DNA of 64,000 nt from RGIG7378 sp045588325 (GTDB lineage Bacteria; Bacillota; Clostridia; RGIG7378): assembly GCA_045588325.1 (NCBI GenBank), contig JAZNEA010000102.1, forward strand, positions 3,320 to 67,319, read 5' to 3'. Shown here piece after piece: positions 26,737-34,491 of this stretch. The notes below the pieces were generated by a model. The model searched no databases. It was not told the DNA's origin and worked only from the letters and a program-made list of their open reading frames with translations. Each line of letters starts with the position of its first letter. Position 1 is the first letter of the stretch. The translations under genes were made by a program, and so were the position numbers.

Positions 26737-28032
26737 TTATTTATTTAACTTAATTGCGGACTCAACTGCCTCCTGGGCTGTCATCTGTCCTGTAACAACC
26801 TTCTGGACATTGCTAAACAAATCGGCCTTTGCTTCGCTGGTGATAACATCCTGAACGGCTCCGACAACTCCTGAAATCTTTGCGTTAACATCTGCAGCGG
26901 ACTGCTGTAACTCATTAAGACCAGATGGCTTTGCACCATTTACAAGAGCAGTAACCTCGGTTGTAACAAACTTACTCATAACCTCATCGGATGTCATGTG
27001 AGCAATAAACTCCACAGCTGCAGCTCTCTTCTCAGGATCATTCCATGCCTTAGTTGTAATAAAGTATCCCATGGAAATACCACCAATAGCCTCAGATGCT
27101 GAACGCTGTCCCTTTGCAGGAACGTAGGAAATGGCATAATCATCAAGGTTATCAGCGTGATTGGATGTAAAGTAACCAACCTTCCATGAACCATCAATCA
27201 GGAATGCTGCCTCACCATCACCGAACAGAGCTACTGTCTCAGCATCTGTAGCTGTGAGAGTGTTTGCGGGAAAATATCCCTTATCGTAAAGGGTCTTCAT
27301 ATCCTCAAGGGCTGCAATCCACTTCTGAGCAACTGCGTTATCAACCAGTTTGCCCTGGCCGTCAACTGTGGGAACCTCAAGCTGATTATCCAATGTACCA
27401 TTGTTCATAACCAGGAACTCAAACCAATAATGGGGAACCTCGAAAAGAGAACAAGCAATAGGTGTATAACCTGCATCCTTAATCTTCTGGCAATCTACCA
27501 GGAACTGATCCCATGTATAATCGGGTCCAGGAACGCTTACTCCGCAGGCGGCAAGAACCTCCTTGTTTACAAACATGTTCTCCCAGAAACCAGAAGAAGG
27601 CACTGCATAATGCTTACCATCCGGACCTGTTGCCAACATGGACTCCTTCATATTCTTTGCATAATCGGGATATACTGTTCTGATCTCTTCAATAGAAACA
27701 ACCTTGCCTGCATTGATAATTGGGTTTGCATCGGCATTTGTGAAGAAGAACAAAACATCTGGCTCAGAGCCTGTCTCAAAATCCGTGATGACCTTGGCCT
27801 TCCACTCCTCATTGGATGTGGCAGAGCCATCATTAACCTTATTGCCGGTCTTTGTCTCGTAATCCTTAACAGCATCCTCAAAGTTCTTACGGTTACCATC
27901 ATCTCCTCCATATGATGTCACCACATTCAACGTAACGGTCTTGCCGTCATCTTTTGTCTTGTCATTACCTGCGCAAGCAACCATGGACAATCCCATTGCA
28001 ATAGCCAGAAACATAGCAAGTACTTTTTTCAT
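26737..28032 (-). CDS. Sugar-binding lipoprotein of the ABC transporter (family 1)
   Basis: 431 residues from the ATG at 28032 (MKKVLAMFLAIAMGLS), chosen for its AAGGAGAG ribosome site. Lipoprotein signal with lipobox SMVACAG; the lipidated Cys is at about residue 20. The mature part has SBP_bac_1 features: VVTSYGGDDGNRKNFEDAV, DFETGSEPDVLFFFTNADAN, and the late GEAAFLIDGSWKVGYF motif typical of carbohydrate-binding members. It delivers the sugar to the two permeases downstream. The sugar is unknown. Confidence 0.92.
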   Translation of the reverse strand: MKKVLAMFLAIAMGLSMVACAGNDKTKDDGKTVTLNVVTSYGGDDGNRKNFEDAVKDYETKTGNKVNDGSATSNEEWKAKVITDFETGSEPDVLFFFTNADANPIINAGKVVSIEEIRTVYPDYAKNMKESMLATGPDGKHYAVPSSGFWENMFVNKEVLAACGVSVPGPDYTWDQFLVDCQKIKDAGYTPIACSLFEVPHYWFEFLVMNNGTLDNQLEVPTVDGQGKLVDNAVAQKWIAALEDMKTLYDKGYFPANTLTATDAETVALFGDGEAAFLIDGSWKVGYFTSNHADNLDDYAISYVPAKGQRSASEAIGGISMGYFITTKAWNDPEKRAAAVEFIAHMTSDEVMSKFVTTEVTALVNGAKPSGLNELQQSAADVNAKISGVVGAVQDVITSEAKADLFSNVQKVVTGQMTAQEAVESAIKLNK

Positions 28033-28168
28033 GTCAGTTCTCTCCTTAAATGTTTTTGTTTTGTAACATTTAACCAATGCTACGTTTCACATTTTATAAA
28101 ACTTATTCACCTTGCATAATTGCAACAGTTGTTTTTTATTGACTAATCTTGGTCTGTTTGCCAAATCA

Positions 28169-29845
28169 TCACTTTGGCAGCACAATTCTAGCCAAAATTC
28201 GGCCGGGGTTATTCTCCTCAATGGTAAGAGAGCCCTTATCGCCATAAATCAGGCGCAACCTCTGAGCCACATTCCTGATTCCCATTCCTGATCCCTGTTT
28301 TGTTCCTTCGCCATATATCTGATGCCGTATATTTTCCCTGTCCTGATCAGTCATGGTTCCATCATGCTCAACCTCCAGCACAAGAGACTCGTTGCTGGAA
28401 TACGCTCTGATAACCACCTCACCACCTCGCCGGGAAGAGATGTCGTGTTCGATAGCATTTTCCACCAGAGGTTGCAGTATCAAGCTTGGTATTGGCTGGT
28501 CTGTGACAGTCTCATCAATATCCTTTGACACACAAACTCCTGCACCGAGCCTTTCCTTAATAATATATAAGTATGCATCTACGTATATGAGCTCTTCACG
28601 CAAAGGTATCTCTGTCCTCGCGTCTCGATTAAGCGCAGCATTCAACATTGTGGACAGGGCCTCTATCATGGCACAAACCCTTTCGTTATCCGCAAGTCGC
28701 GCCTCCCAATTAATTATCTCCAGGGTATTATTAAGAAAATGTGGATTGATTTGGGACTGCAAAGCCTCAATTTTTGCCTTTTGGGCGGCCTGCTGCTCCA
28801 GGTAAGATCGCTCAAACTGACTCTTTAACTCCACAGACATGGCGTTGAAATTGTCGTACAACATGCTGAATTCCTGGTTTTCAGGAGCCACATCGATCTG
28901 GTAACCCCTTTCTCCTGCCCTGACTCGACCATTGGCTTCTATCAAAGTTCGCATGGGCATGGTGACGTGGCGGTAAAACAACAAAATTGCAAATGCTAAC
29001 ATTGGCAGTACCAGAAGAGCCACCGCTATTGCCATCCACCCCATCCAAGGCGTATCCTGCCACAGTTCAAAGCCTGAGACCATGGCCGAAAGAGAAATTG
29101 TGTGGTCTCCTACAGATGTTGTATACACTGCATCCTCTGTATGATTCGCCTCTCGTCCAGCCACAACGTTTCCCAGCTCGTCCATTGCAAAGTTCAGGCC
29201 ATCTACAGATATATTGACCTGACTGATGCGGCTGATGGCCTGCAGAGATTGAAACAGCATTTCGGAATCAAACACAATAACTATGCAAGCGTAGGGTTCG
29301 AAGTGTGTATCTACCAAATTCCTTACCATGCAAAGCTCTCCATCCAACTCCATGAGCCGTATGGATGTGTCTGCCTCTGCCATATATTCCAGTATCCTGT
29401 CAGAGAATTCGGTGTATTTGTGAAAGTCTGCAAAAAGTGCTGTTCCGTCCGTCTGTACATATGGATTGACAGAGATAGCCCTATCACAGTATGTGATAAA
29501 GACTGCCCTATAGTTGTTGTTTCTTGAAAACTTCTGAGTTAAGTAATCATTGATGGTGCGGTACATCATGGCCTCATCGTTATCCTCCTGATAAGACCTG
29601 TATGCACTGCGAATAACACCGTCATAGCTGACCGCCTTTGAGTCATCTACGGCATTAGAAAATCGGTTTTGGACCTGGCGCATGGCCAGTTGAGATGCGG
29701 AATCAATCTCTGCCTGTACTGTGTTTTCGTAGCTGTTGCCCAGCAAAATGCCTGCCAGCACAACAATAATGACGATAGGAACTAACCAACAGATAAGCAC
29801 TGTGGTTAGTAACCCCATTCGCATTGAATGTGGATGTTTTTTCAT
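28169..29845 (-). CDS. YesM-type sensor histidine kinase
   Basis: 558 residues. Transmembrane helices at about 14-36 and 270-291 enclose an extracellular sensor domain of about 230 residues. A HAMP domain follows (about 292-345), then the His_kinase domain with phospho-acceptor His369 in QINPHFLNNTLEIINWE, the N-box LQPLVENAIEHDI (Asn463) and G-boxes ending GSGMGIRNVAQRL. It pairs with the YesN regulator that closes the operon. An inverted repeat TGCCAAA/TTTGGCA spans its stop (28159-28179). Confidence 0.92.
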   Translation of the reverse strand: MKKHPHSMRMGLLTTVLICWLVPIVIIVVLAGILLGNSYENTVQAEIDSASQLAMRQVQNRFSNAVDDSKAVSYDGVIRSAYRSYQEDNDEAMMYRTINDYLTQKFSRNNNYRAVFITYCDRAISVNPYVQTDGTALFADFHKYTEFSDRILEYMAEADTSIRLMELDGELCMVRNLVDTHFEPYACIVIVFDSEMLFQSLQAISRISQVNISVDGLNFAMDELGNVVAGREANHTEDAVYTTSVGDHTISLSAMVSGFELWQDTPWMGWMAIAVALLVLPMLAFAILLFYRHVTMPMRTLIEANGRVRAGERGYQIDVAPENQEFSMLYDNFNAMSVELKSQFERSYLEQQAAQKAKIEALQSQINPHFLNNTLEIINWEARLADNERVCAMIEALSTMLNAALNRDARTEIPLREELIYVDAYLYIIKERLGAGVCVSKDIDETVTDQPIPSLILQPLVENAIEHDISSRRGGEVVIRAYSSNESLVLEVEHDGTMTDQDRENIRHQIYGEGTKQGSGMGIRNVAQRLRLIYGDKGSLTIEENNPGRILARIVLPK

Positions 29846-29891
29846 TTTTATACCCTGTTCCCGTTTGTTTTTCCTTTTATCTATAGCAAAA

Positions 29892-30698
29892 TCACATTTG
29901 CTCTAATATCTGTCTTAACTTCTTTAGGACGCCTCCCTGCCAGTATGGTTCCAGCACCTCATGGGCCTTGGCCTTTACTTGATCTCTGGCATTTCCTACA
30001 CAGTAAAACCTGCCTGCCCTCTCTCCCATTTCCAGGTCATTCAGGTTATCGCCAAATACGACCGTTTCCTCCGGTTTCACACCCGTTAATTCCTCAATCC
30101 TTGCCAGGGCCTGTCCCTTATTAACACCTGGCATTACAAAATCTACCCACTGATTGCCTGCACACGCCATATGCAACCTGGGGGACCATTTGTCCCAGAA
30201 CTCCCGAGTGAGGGCACCCTCTGCGTTAGTTGGGTGATAAATGGCCACCTTGATAATGTCATCCTCAGGACATCTGTCAGGATCCTCCATTGTGACAACG
30301 TCAAATCTGTAACTGTCCCTAAGCCACAGGTGCATGGGGCTACCCTCTACAGGGACATAGCACTTGTCCGAGCTGTTAAGGGATATGTCAAGGTCAGGGT
30401 CTCTAAGCTCTGCAAAGTCCGCCAAAAGCTCCTCCACCACGTCTGCAGGGATCCTCTGATACGCATAGACCTTCCCATTAAATCTATACGTAGCTCCGCC
30501 ATCTGCCACATAGTCAAAACGCGTCCCAAGGGTTGGAAACAATTTCATGCTGCTCTTGTACTGACGGCCGCTGGCAATAACCACCCTGACGCCTTTGTCC
30601 ATAAGCTGCCCAAATACCTGCTCGTATGCTGGATCAATATCAAATGTGCCATCCTTAAGCAGTGTACCGTCTACATCTGTGGCAATCAACTTAACCAT
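29892..30698 (-). CDS. Cof-type HAD hydrolase
   Basis: 268 residues from the ATG at 30698 (MVKLIATDVDGTLL), chosen because it begins at the HAD core and has AGGGGA upstream; longer frames add unrelated residues. Motif I DVDGTL with both aspartates, motif II VVIASGRQ, motif III lysine in GVNKGQAL, and motif IV FGDNLNDLEM with the type IIB cap. Acts as a cytoplasmic sugar- or FMN-type phosphatase; the substrate cannot be predicted. It ends 46 bases before the YesM-like kinase and may be cotranscribed with the sugar operon. Confidence 0.9.
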   Translation of the reverse strand: MVKLIATDVDGTLLKDGTFDIDPAYEQVFGQLMDKGVRVVIASGRQYKSSMKLFPTLGTRFDYVADGGATYRFNGKVYAYQRIPADVVEELLADFAELRDPDLDISLNSSDKCYVPVEGSPMHLWLRDSYRFDVVTMEDPDRCPEDDIIKVAIYHPTNAEGALTREFWDKWSPRLHMACAGNQWVDFVMPGVNKGQALARIEELTGVKPEETVVFGDNLNDLEMGERAGRFYCVGNARDQVKAKAHEVLEPYWQGGVLKKLRQILEQM

Positions 30699-30737
30699 AA
30701 CAAAATCCCCTGAAACCTTATTCTGCTTCTGCAATTT

Positions 30738-30765
30738 ATTATAGACTACAAAATATTCTTGGCAA
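30738..30765 (-). promoter_or_regulatory. Predicted promoter for the HAD gene (and possibly the sugar operon)
   Basis: Minus strand: TTGCCA (30765-30760), 16-base spacer, perfect TATAAT (30743-30738). It starts at the very end of the rubrerythrin terminator's U-tract and lies 39 bases before the HAD ATG. Confidence 0.7.
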
Positions 30766-30793
30766 CAAAAAAAGAGAGGCTCTGGGCCTCTCT
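30766..30793 (-). terminator. Intrinsic terminator after rubrerythrin
   Basis: Minus strand: AGAGAGGC / GCCTCTCT with a 5-base loop, followed by seven T. It lies 25 bases after the rubrerythrin stop. Confidence 0.92.
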
Positions 30794-30818
30794 GTGTAAT
30801 AGTCGACAATTTGCTATA

Positions 30819-31481
30819 TTAATAGTTCTCTTTTCTAACCTCAAAGAAGCTCTGGCTGTAACTGCAAATGGGGCAAACCTCAGGAGCCTTCTTGCCAATT
30901 ACCAGGTGTCCGCAGATCCTGCACTCCCACATAGCCTCATCAGCCTTCTCAAATACCTGCTGCATCTCCACGTTGTTCAGCAACTTTCTGTATCTCTCCT
31001 CGTGGGCCTTCTCTACAAGTCCTACGGCTCTGAACTTCTCTGCCAATTCTGGGAATCCCTCCCTCTCAGCATCCTTGGCAAAACGGTCATACATATCTGT
31101 CCACTCGTAGTTCTCACCCTCTGCTGCTGCCAAAAGGTTCTCCGCTGTGGTGCCCAGGTGTCCAAGCTCCTGGAACCATACCCTGGCGTGCTCCTGCTCG
31201 TTGCGGGCAGTCTTGAGGAAAATCTCTGCCAACTGATCATATCCCTCTCTGGATGCAACAGATGCAAAGTATGTGTACTTGTTGCGAGCCTGGCTCTCTC
31301 CTGCAAATGCTGTCTCCAGGTTCTTCTCTGTCTGAGTGCCTGCGTACTTGTTTGTCTCAGCTACCTTCTCCTCGATCAGCTCAAAAAAGCTGGCTGGCTT
31401 ACGGCAAATGGGGCAGGTGAAATCATCTGCCATAGGGCCCTCATGAACATATCCACAAATCGTGCACTTTCTCTTTTCCAT
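30819..31481 (-). CDS. Rubrerythrin with rubredoxin-like domains at both ends
   Basis: 220 residues. Rubrerythrins reduce hydrogen peroxide in anaerobes. The central ferritin-like diiron domain (about 48-165) has its ligands in AGES, NEQEHAR (E95, E97, H98 region) and EKAHEERY (E157, H160). Unusually, there is a rubredoxin-type Cys4 iron site at the N-terminus (C6, C9, C23, C26, CTICGY and CPICRKP) and a second one at the C-terminus (C187, C190, C203, C206). Classical rubrerythrin has only the C-terminal one. Divergent to a Crp/Fnr regulator gene, which may control it (inference). Confidence 0.93.
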   Translation of the reverse strand: MEKRKCTICGYVHEGPMADDFTCPICRKPASFFELIEEKVAETNKYAGTQTEKNLETAFAGESQARNKYTYFASVASREGYDQLAEIFLKTARNEQEHARVWFQELGHLGTTAENLLAAAEGENYEWTDMYDRFAKDAEREGFPELAEKFRAVGLVEKAHEERYRKLLNNVEMQQVFEKADEAMWECRICGHLVIGKKAPEVCPICSYSQSFFEVRKENY

Positions 31482-31509
31482 AACTATCCTCCCAAATATA
31501 AAATATTAA

Positions 31510-31575
31510 TGTCACTTCATTTTTCATTACGCATGATATATTTTTTTCAATTTGCTTTCCGTAACATTGTCACTT
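31510..31575. repeat. Direct repeat TGTCACTT in the rubrerythrin/regulator intergenic region
   Basis: TGTCACTT occurs at 31510-31517 and 31568-31575, both in the divergent 133-base gap, and both sit in similar T-rich context (ATGTCACTTCATTTTTC and TTGTCACTTTTTC). The second copy overlaps the -35 of the regulator promoter. Candidate operators; half-site palindromes of a standard Crp/Fnr box are not complete. Confidence 0.35.
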
Positions 31576-31595
31576 TTTCTGCAATAATCTATAAT
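31567..31595 (+). promoter_or_regulatory. Promoter of the Crp/Fnr regulator gene
   Basis: TTGTCA (31567-31572), 17-base spacer, perfect TATAAT (31590-31595), 19 bases before the ATG. Very short leader with the GAGGTGAGG ribosome site. Confidence 0.8.
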
Positions 31596-31614
31596 TACCT
31601 CAGAGGTGAGGAAT

Positions 31615-32268
31615 ATGAATATATCTGAATTTTTTCCTATATGGTCACAGCTGTCTGCAGAGGATCAGCAGGCCCTTATTGATTCTGCCACTACTACAAC
31701 AATTAAGGCTGGCACAGTGTTGCACAACGGCATCGATTCCTGCCAGGGACTCTATCTTGTACAGTCAGGACAACTCAGGGCATATATTTTGTCCGAAAAG
31801 GGTCGAGAGATCACGCTTTATCGCCTGTTCCCCTGGGACATTTGCCTTTTCTCCGCATCCTGCATTATGCGCAGCATCCAGTTCAGCATCACTATCGAGG
31901 CTGAGAAGGACTGCGTAGTTACCAACGTCTCTGCTGGTGTGTATCAACAGGTTATGGAGCGTTCTGCGGTGTTGGCCAATTACACCAATCAGATAATGGC
32001 CTCCAGATTCTCCGAGGTTATGTGGCTGATTGAGCAGGTCATGTGGTCCAGTTTTGACAACCGACTGGCTTCCTTTTTGGTGAATGAGAGCCGCATCGAG
32101 GAGGCACGAGTTCTGTCCATTACCCATGACAAAATTGCCAATCACCTGGGCACCGCCAGAGAGGTGGTCACCCGCATGCTTAAATATTTCCAGAGCGAGG
32201 GGCTGGTGCGACTCAATCGCGGCACCATCGAATTGCTGGATATAGAGGCCCGCTATCCTGAGGAATAG
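31615..32268 (+). CDS. Crp/Fnr family transcriptional regulator
   Basis: 217 residues from the ATG at 31615; a GTG at 31606 lies inside the SD and is unlikely. An N-terminal cyclic-nucleotide-binding-like beta-roll (about 15-120; ILHNGIDSCQGLYLVQSGQL-type segment) is followed by a dimer helix and a winged helix-turn-helix ITHDKIANHLGTAREVVTRML (about 167-188). It lacks the FNR-type N-terminal cysteine cluster, so it is not an obvious Fe-S oxygen sensor. Divergent from rubrerythrin, with shared intergenic repeats. The only clear plus-strand gene in the window. Effector unknown. Confidence 0.92.
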   Translation: MNISEFFPIWSQLSAEDQQALIDSATTTTIKAGTVLHNGIDSCQGLYLVQSGQLRAYILSEKGREITLYRLFPWDICLFSASCIMRSIQFSITIEAEKDCVVTNVSAGVYQQVMERSAVLANYTNQIMASRFSEVMWLIEQVMWSSFDNRLASFLVNESRIEEARVLSITHDKIANHLGTAREVVTRMLKYFQSEGLVRLNRGTIELLDIEARYPEE

Positions 32269-32294
32269 CAAAACATAAACCGTATATATGCGTA

Positions 32295-32324
32295 AAGGGG
32301 GTGTTAAATAACGCCCCCCTTTTT
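32295..32324 (+). terminator. Intrinsic terminator after the Crp/Fnr gene
   Basis: GGGGGTGTT / AACGCCCCC with a 4-base loop AAAT, then CTTTTT on the plus strand. Three T follow on the minus side, so it may also act weakly on transcripts arriving from the YitT gene. Confidence 0.9.
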
Positions 32325-32328
32325 CATG

Positions 32329-32487
32329 CTATTCTATCTCATATTCGACGGAATTGATTACCAATCGCCCATCTTCGTTCCAATAAACTCGCAGTTTTTT
32401 GTATTCTCCCCAATCGCCAATATAAACCCTTAGACAATCTTGGCAAATACAATCTTTACTTATTGTTATTTGAGAACACGTCTGCAA
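32329..32487 (-). pseudogene. Small ORF or gene remnant behind the YitT gene
   Basis: An open frame of up to 52 codons ends TAG at 32329 and reads through the 126-base gap after the YitT gene. Its last 32 residues are strikingly protein-like, with alternating aromatic and charged residues (VYIGDWGEYKKLRVYW, then NEDGRLVINSVEYEIE). A CxCxxC element (CICQDC) lies just before. The only start in the intergenic part would be absent: TTG at 32487 lies inside the YitT gene in another frame and has no good SD. I read it as the C-terminal remnant of a lost gene, or a frameshifted tail. A real small protein is less likely. Confidence 0.35.
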
Positions 32488-33319
32488 CTTCGCTGATTGT
32501 TATGTATGCATTGTGGTCAATTTCGTGGACCATTTCCTTCATCCTGACAACCTGGTAGCGATTCATAACAAAATACAACATGGACTTTTCTTTGTTAGAA
32601 TAGCCACCCTTTGCCTCTAGACATGTTACGCCGCTGCCAAACACCTCACAAAGCTTATCGCACACCTCATCCGGATGGTCGGTAATGATGATCGCACATT
32701 TTGCCCTATCGAGACCATCTACGATAAAGTCGATAGTCTTTAATGCAGCAGCGTAGGTGACAATGGAGTAAAGTGGCAAAATCCAGCTGTTGAGGACGAA
32801 ACCACATACAACATAAAGCAATACGTTATATATCATTACAAAGGTGCCAACGGTAATTCCCAGTCGCTTTGCAAAGATCACCGCCATAACCTCGATGCCG
32901 TCCATGGCTCCGCCATAGCGAATCGCCAGTCCACTGCCGATGCCGGAAATCACACCACCAAACAATGCACATAAGAGCAAATCCGTACCTGCCAGGGGCG
33001 ATGCAATGCTCACATCAATAGGCAAAACATCAGTAATTAACCAGGCAAACAATGAGTAGACACAAACCGAGTATATAGCGTAAACAGTAAAGGTCCACCC
33101 TTGCTTTTTGAGTCCAAAAAGGAACAAGGGAACGTTCAAAAGGATAAGGAAAATTGAGAGCGTCAGATATTCAGGTGTTATTTGGTCTAAAAGCATAGAC
33201 GTTCCCGAAATTCCACTATCGTATAACTTAACAGGCATCAAAAAAAGTGTAATGCCAAATGCATTGACAATACCTGCAATAGTAAGCATTAAAAAATTGG
33301 TGATCTTCAATTTGTTCAT
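32456..33319 (-). CDS. YitT family membrane protein (DUF2179)
   Basis: 287 residues. Five to six hydrophobic helices in the first 200 residues (starting FLMLTIAGIVNAFGITLFLM) carry the family motifs GISGTSMLLDQITP and GIGSGLAIRYGGAMDGIEVMAVIFAKR. A C-terminal soluble DUF2179 domain (about 205-280) includes RAKCAIIITDHPDEV and MLYFVMNRYQVVRMKEMVHEID. Function in this family is not established; transport has been suggested. Standalone gene on the minus strand, convergent with the Crp/Fnr gene. Confidence 0.92.
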   Translation of the reverse strand: MNKLKITNFLMLTIAGIVNAFGITLFLMPVKLYDSGISGTSMLLDQITPEYLTLSIFLILLNVPLFLFGLKKQGWTFTVYAIYSVCVYSLFAWLITDVLPIDVSIASPLAGTDLLLCALFGGVISGIGSGLAIRYGGAMDGIEVMAVIFAKRLGITVGTFVMIYNVLLYVVCGFVLNSWILPLYSIVTYAAALKTIDFIVDGLDRAKCAIIITDHPDEVCDKLCEVFGSGVTCLEAKGGYSNKEKSMLYFVMNRYQVVRMKEMVHEIDHNAYITISEVADVFSNNNK

Positions 33320-33418
33320 AACACAAACCCACTTTAACTATAAAGTCATAAATTATTAAATCAGTTTTTTCAGAAAAAGTCTATGAACACAACCCACAAT
33401 TTTGCAATTCTGGGCAAC

Positions 33419-33442
33419 AAAAAAGGGGGTATAAATACCCCC
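33419..33442 (-). terminator. Intrinsic terminator after tRNA-Arg
   Basis: Minus strand: GGGGGTAT / ATACCCCC with a TT loop, followed by six T, starting at the base after the tRNA CCA end. Confidence 0.92.
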
Positions 33443-33519
33443 TGGTGTTCCCGAGGCGATTCGAACACCCGACCTACCGCTTAGGAGGCGGTCGCTCTAT
33501 CCAGCTGAGCTACGGAAAC
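33443..33519 (-). tRNA. tRNA-Arg (anticodon CCT)
   Basis: 77 bases including an encoded CCA. Acceptor stem GTTTCCG / CGGGAAC, D stem GCTC / GAGC, anticodon stem ACCGC / GCGGT with loop CTCCTAA (anticodon CCT, reads AGG), and T-loop TTCGAAT. It lies 50 bases after ftsY on the same strand and may be cotranscribed, then ended by the adjacent terminator. Confidence 0.96.
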
Positions 33520-33569
33520 ATGTGTGCCGGTTAATTATGCTCTAAAGCAGTCCGGCTGTCAAGGATAAA

Positions 33570-34481
33570 TCAATCCTCAAAAATAGCTCTCACAAACTCC
33601 TGTGGTTCAAAAACCAACAGATCGTCGATTCCCTCTCCCACGCCTACTAATCTGACCGGAATGCCCAACTCATCCTTGATGGATATGACAACTCCGCCCT
33701 TGGCGGTGCCATCCAGCTTTGTGAGGATAATACCATCTATGGGGCATCCTTCAGAGAATACCTTGGCCTGCGAAATGCCGTTTTGGCCTGTGGTGGCATC
33801 CAAGGCGATCAGCGTATTAATGTCTGCATCCGGCAACTCACGATGGAGCACGCGATTCATCTTGTTCAGCTCCTCCATCAGGTTCTTCTTGGTATGCAAT
33901 CTACCGGCAGTATCCACAATCAGGATGTCTGCATTGCGGGACTTGGCTGCATTTATGGCATCAAACAGCACCGCTGATGGGTCTGCACCCTCCTGCTGCT
34001 TGATCAGGTCTACGCCTGCCCTCTCGGTCCACACCTGGAGCTGGTCAATTGCAGCAGCTCTGAATGTATCTGCAGCTGCCACAACAACCTTGAGGCCGGA
34101 TTTCTTATAGTTGTTGGCCATTTTTCCAATGGATGTGGTCTTGCCCACACCATTTACGCCAATAACAAATATTACTGCTGGCTTTGAATCCAGTTTGAGT
34201 CCCTGACTCTCCGGAGCGATCATGCCGGATATGATACCGATCAGTTGCTCCTTAGCCGCCATGGGATCGATAATCCTATTTTCACGGATGCTATCTCTCA
34301 ACTGATCCATAATCTTGTCTGCGGTGTCCACGCTGACATCGGCGGAAATCAGTGCATCAAAGAGTTCCTCCATCATGTCCTCGTCAACCTTGCCCATGGA
34401 GGCAAAAACCCTGTTTATGCCGTCTGCCAAGTTCTCTCGAGTCTTTGCCAACCCATTTTTCAGCTTGTCAAAAAAGCCCAT
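33570..34481 (-). CDS. ftsY: Signal recognition particle receptor FtsY
   Basis: SRP-dependent GTPase that docks the ribosome-SRP complex at the membrane. 303 residues with almost no acidic A domain, the short Gram-positive form. The N domain begins MGFFDKLKNGLAKTRENL. The G domain has P-loop GVNGVGKTTSIGKM (about 112-125), DTFRAAAIDQLQ, DTAGRLHTKKNLMEEL and TKLDGTAKGG. It follows smc by 10 bases, a conserved rnc-smc-ftsY order. Confidence 0.97.
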   Translation of the reverse strand: MGFFDKLKNGLAKTRENLADGINRVFASMGKVDEDMMEELFDALISADVSVDTADKIMDQLRDSIRENRIIDPMAAKEQLIGIISGMIAPESQGLKLDSKPAVIFVIGVNGVGKTTSIGKMANNYKKSGLKVVVAAADTFRAAAIDQLQVWTERAGVDLIKQQEGADPSAVLFDAINAAKSRNADILIVDTAGRLHTKKNLMEELNKMNRVLHRELPDADINTLIALDATTGQNGISQAKVFSEGCPIDGIILTKLDGTAKGGVVISIKDELGIPVRLVGVGEGIDDLLVFEPQEFVRAIFED

Positions 34482-34491
34482 ATCTTCTCTG

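Noticed and set aside
28033..28168. Possible CcpA cre site upstream of the sugar-binding protein
   Set aside because: TGTGAAACGTAGCA resembles the site but has a wrong base and spacing within the conserved TGNAANCGN core.
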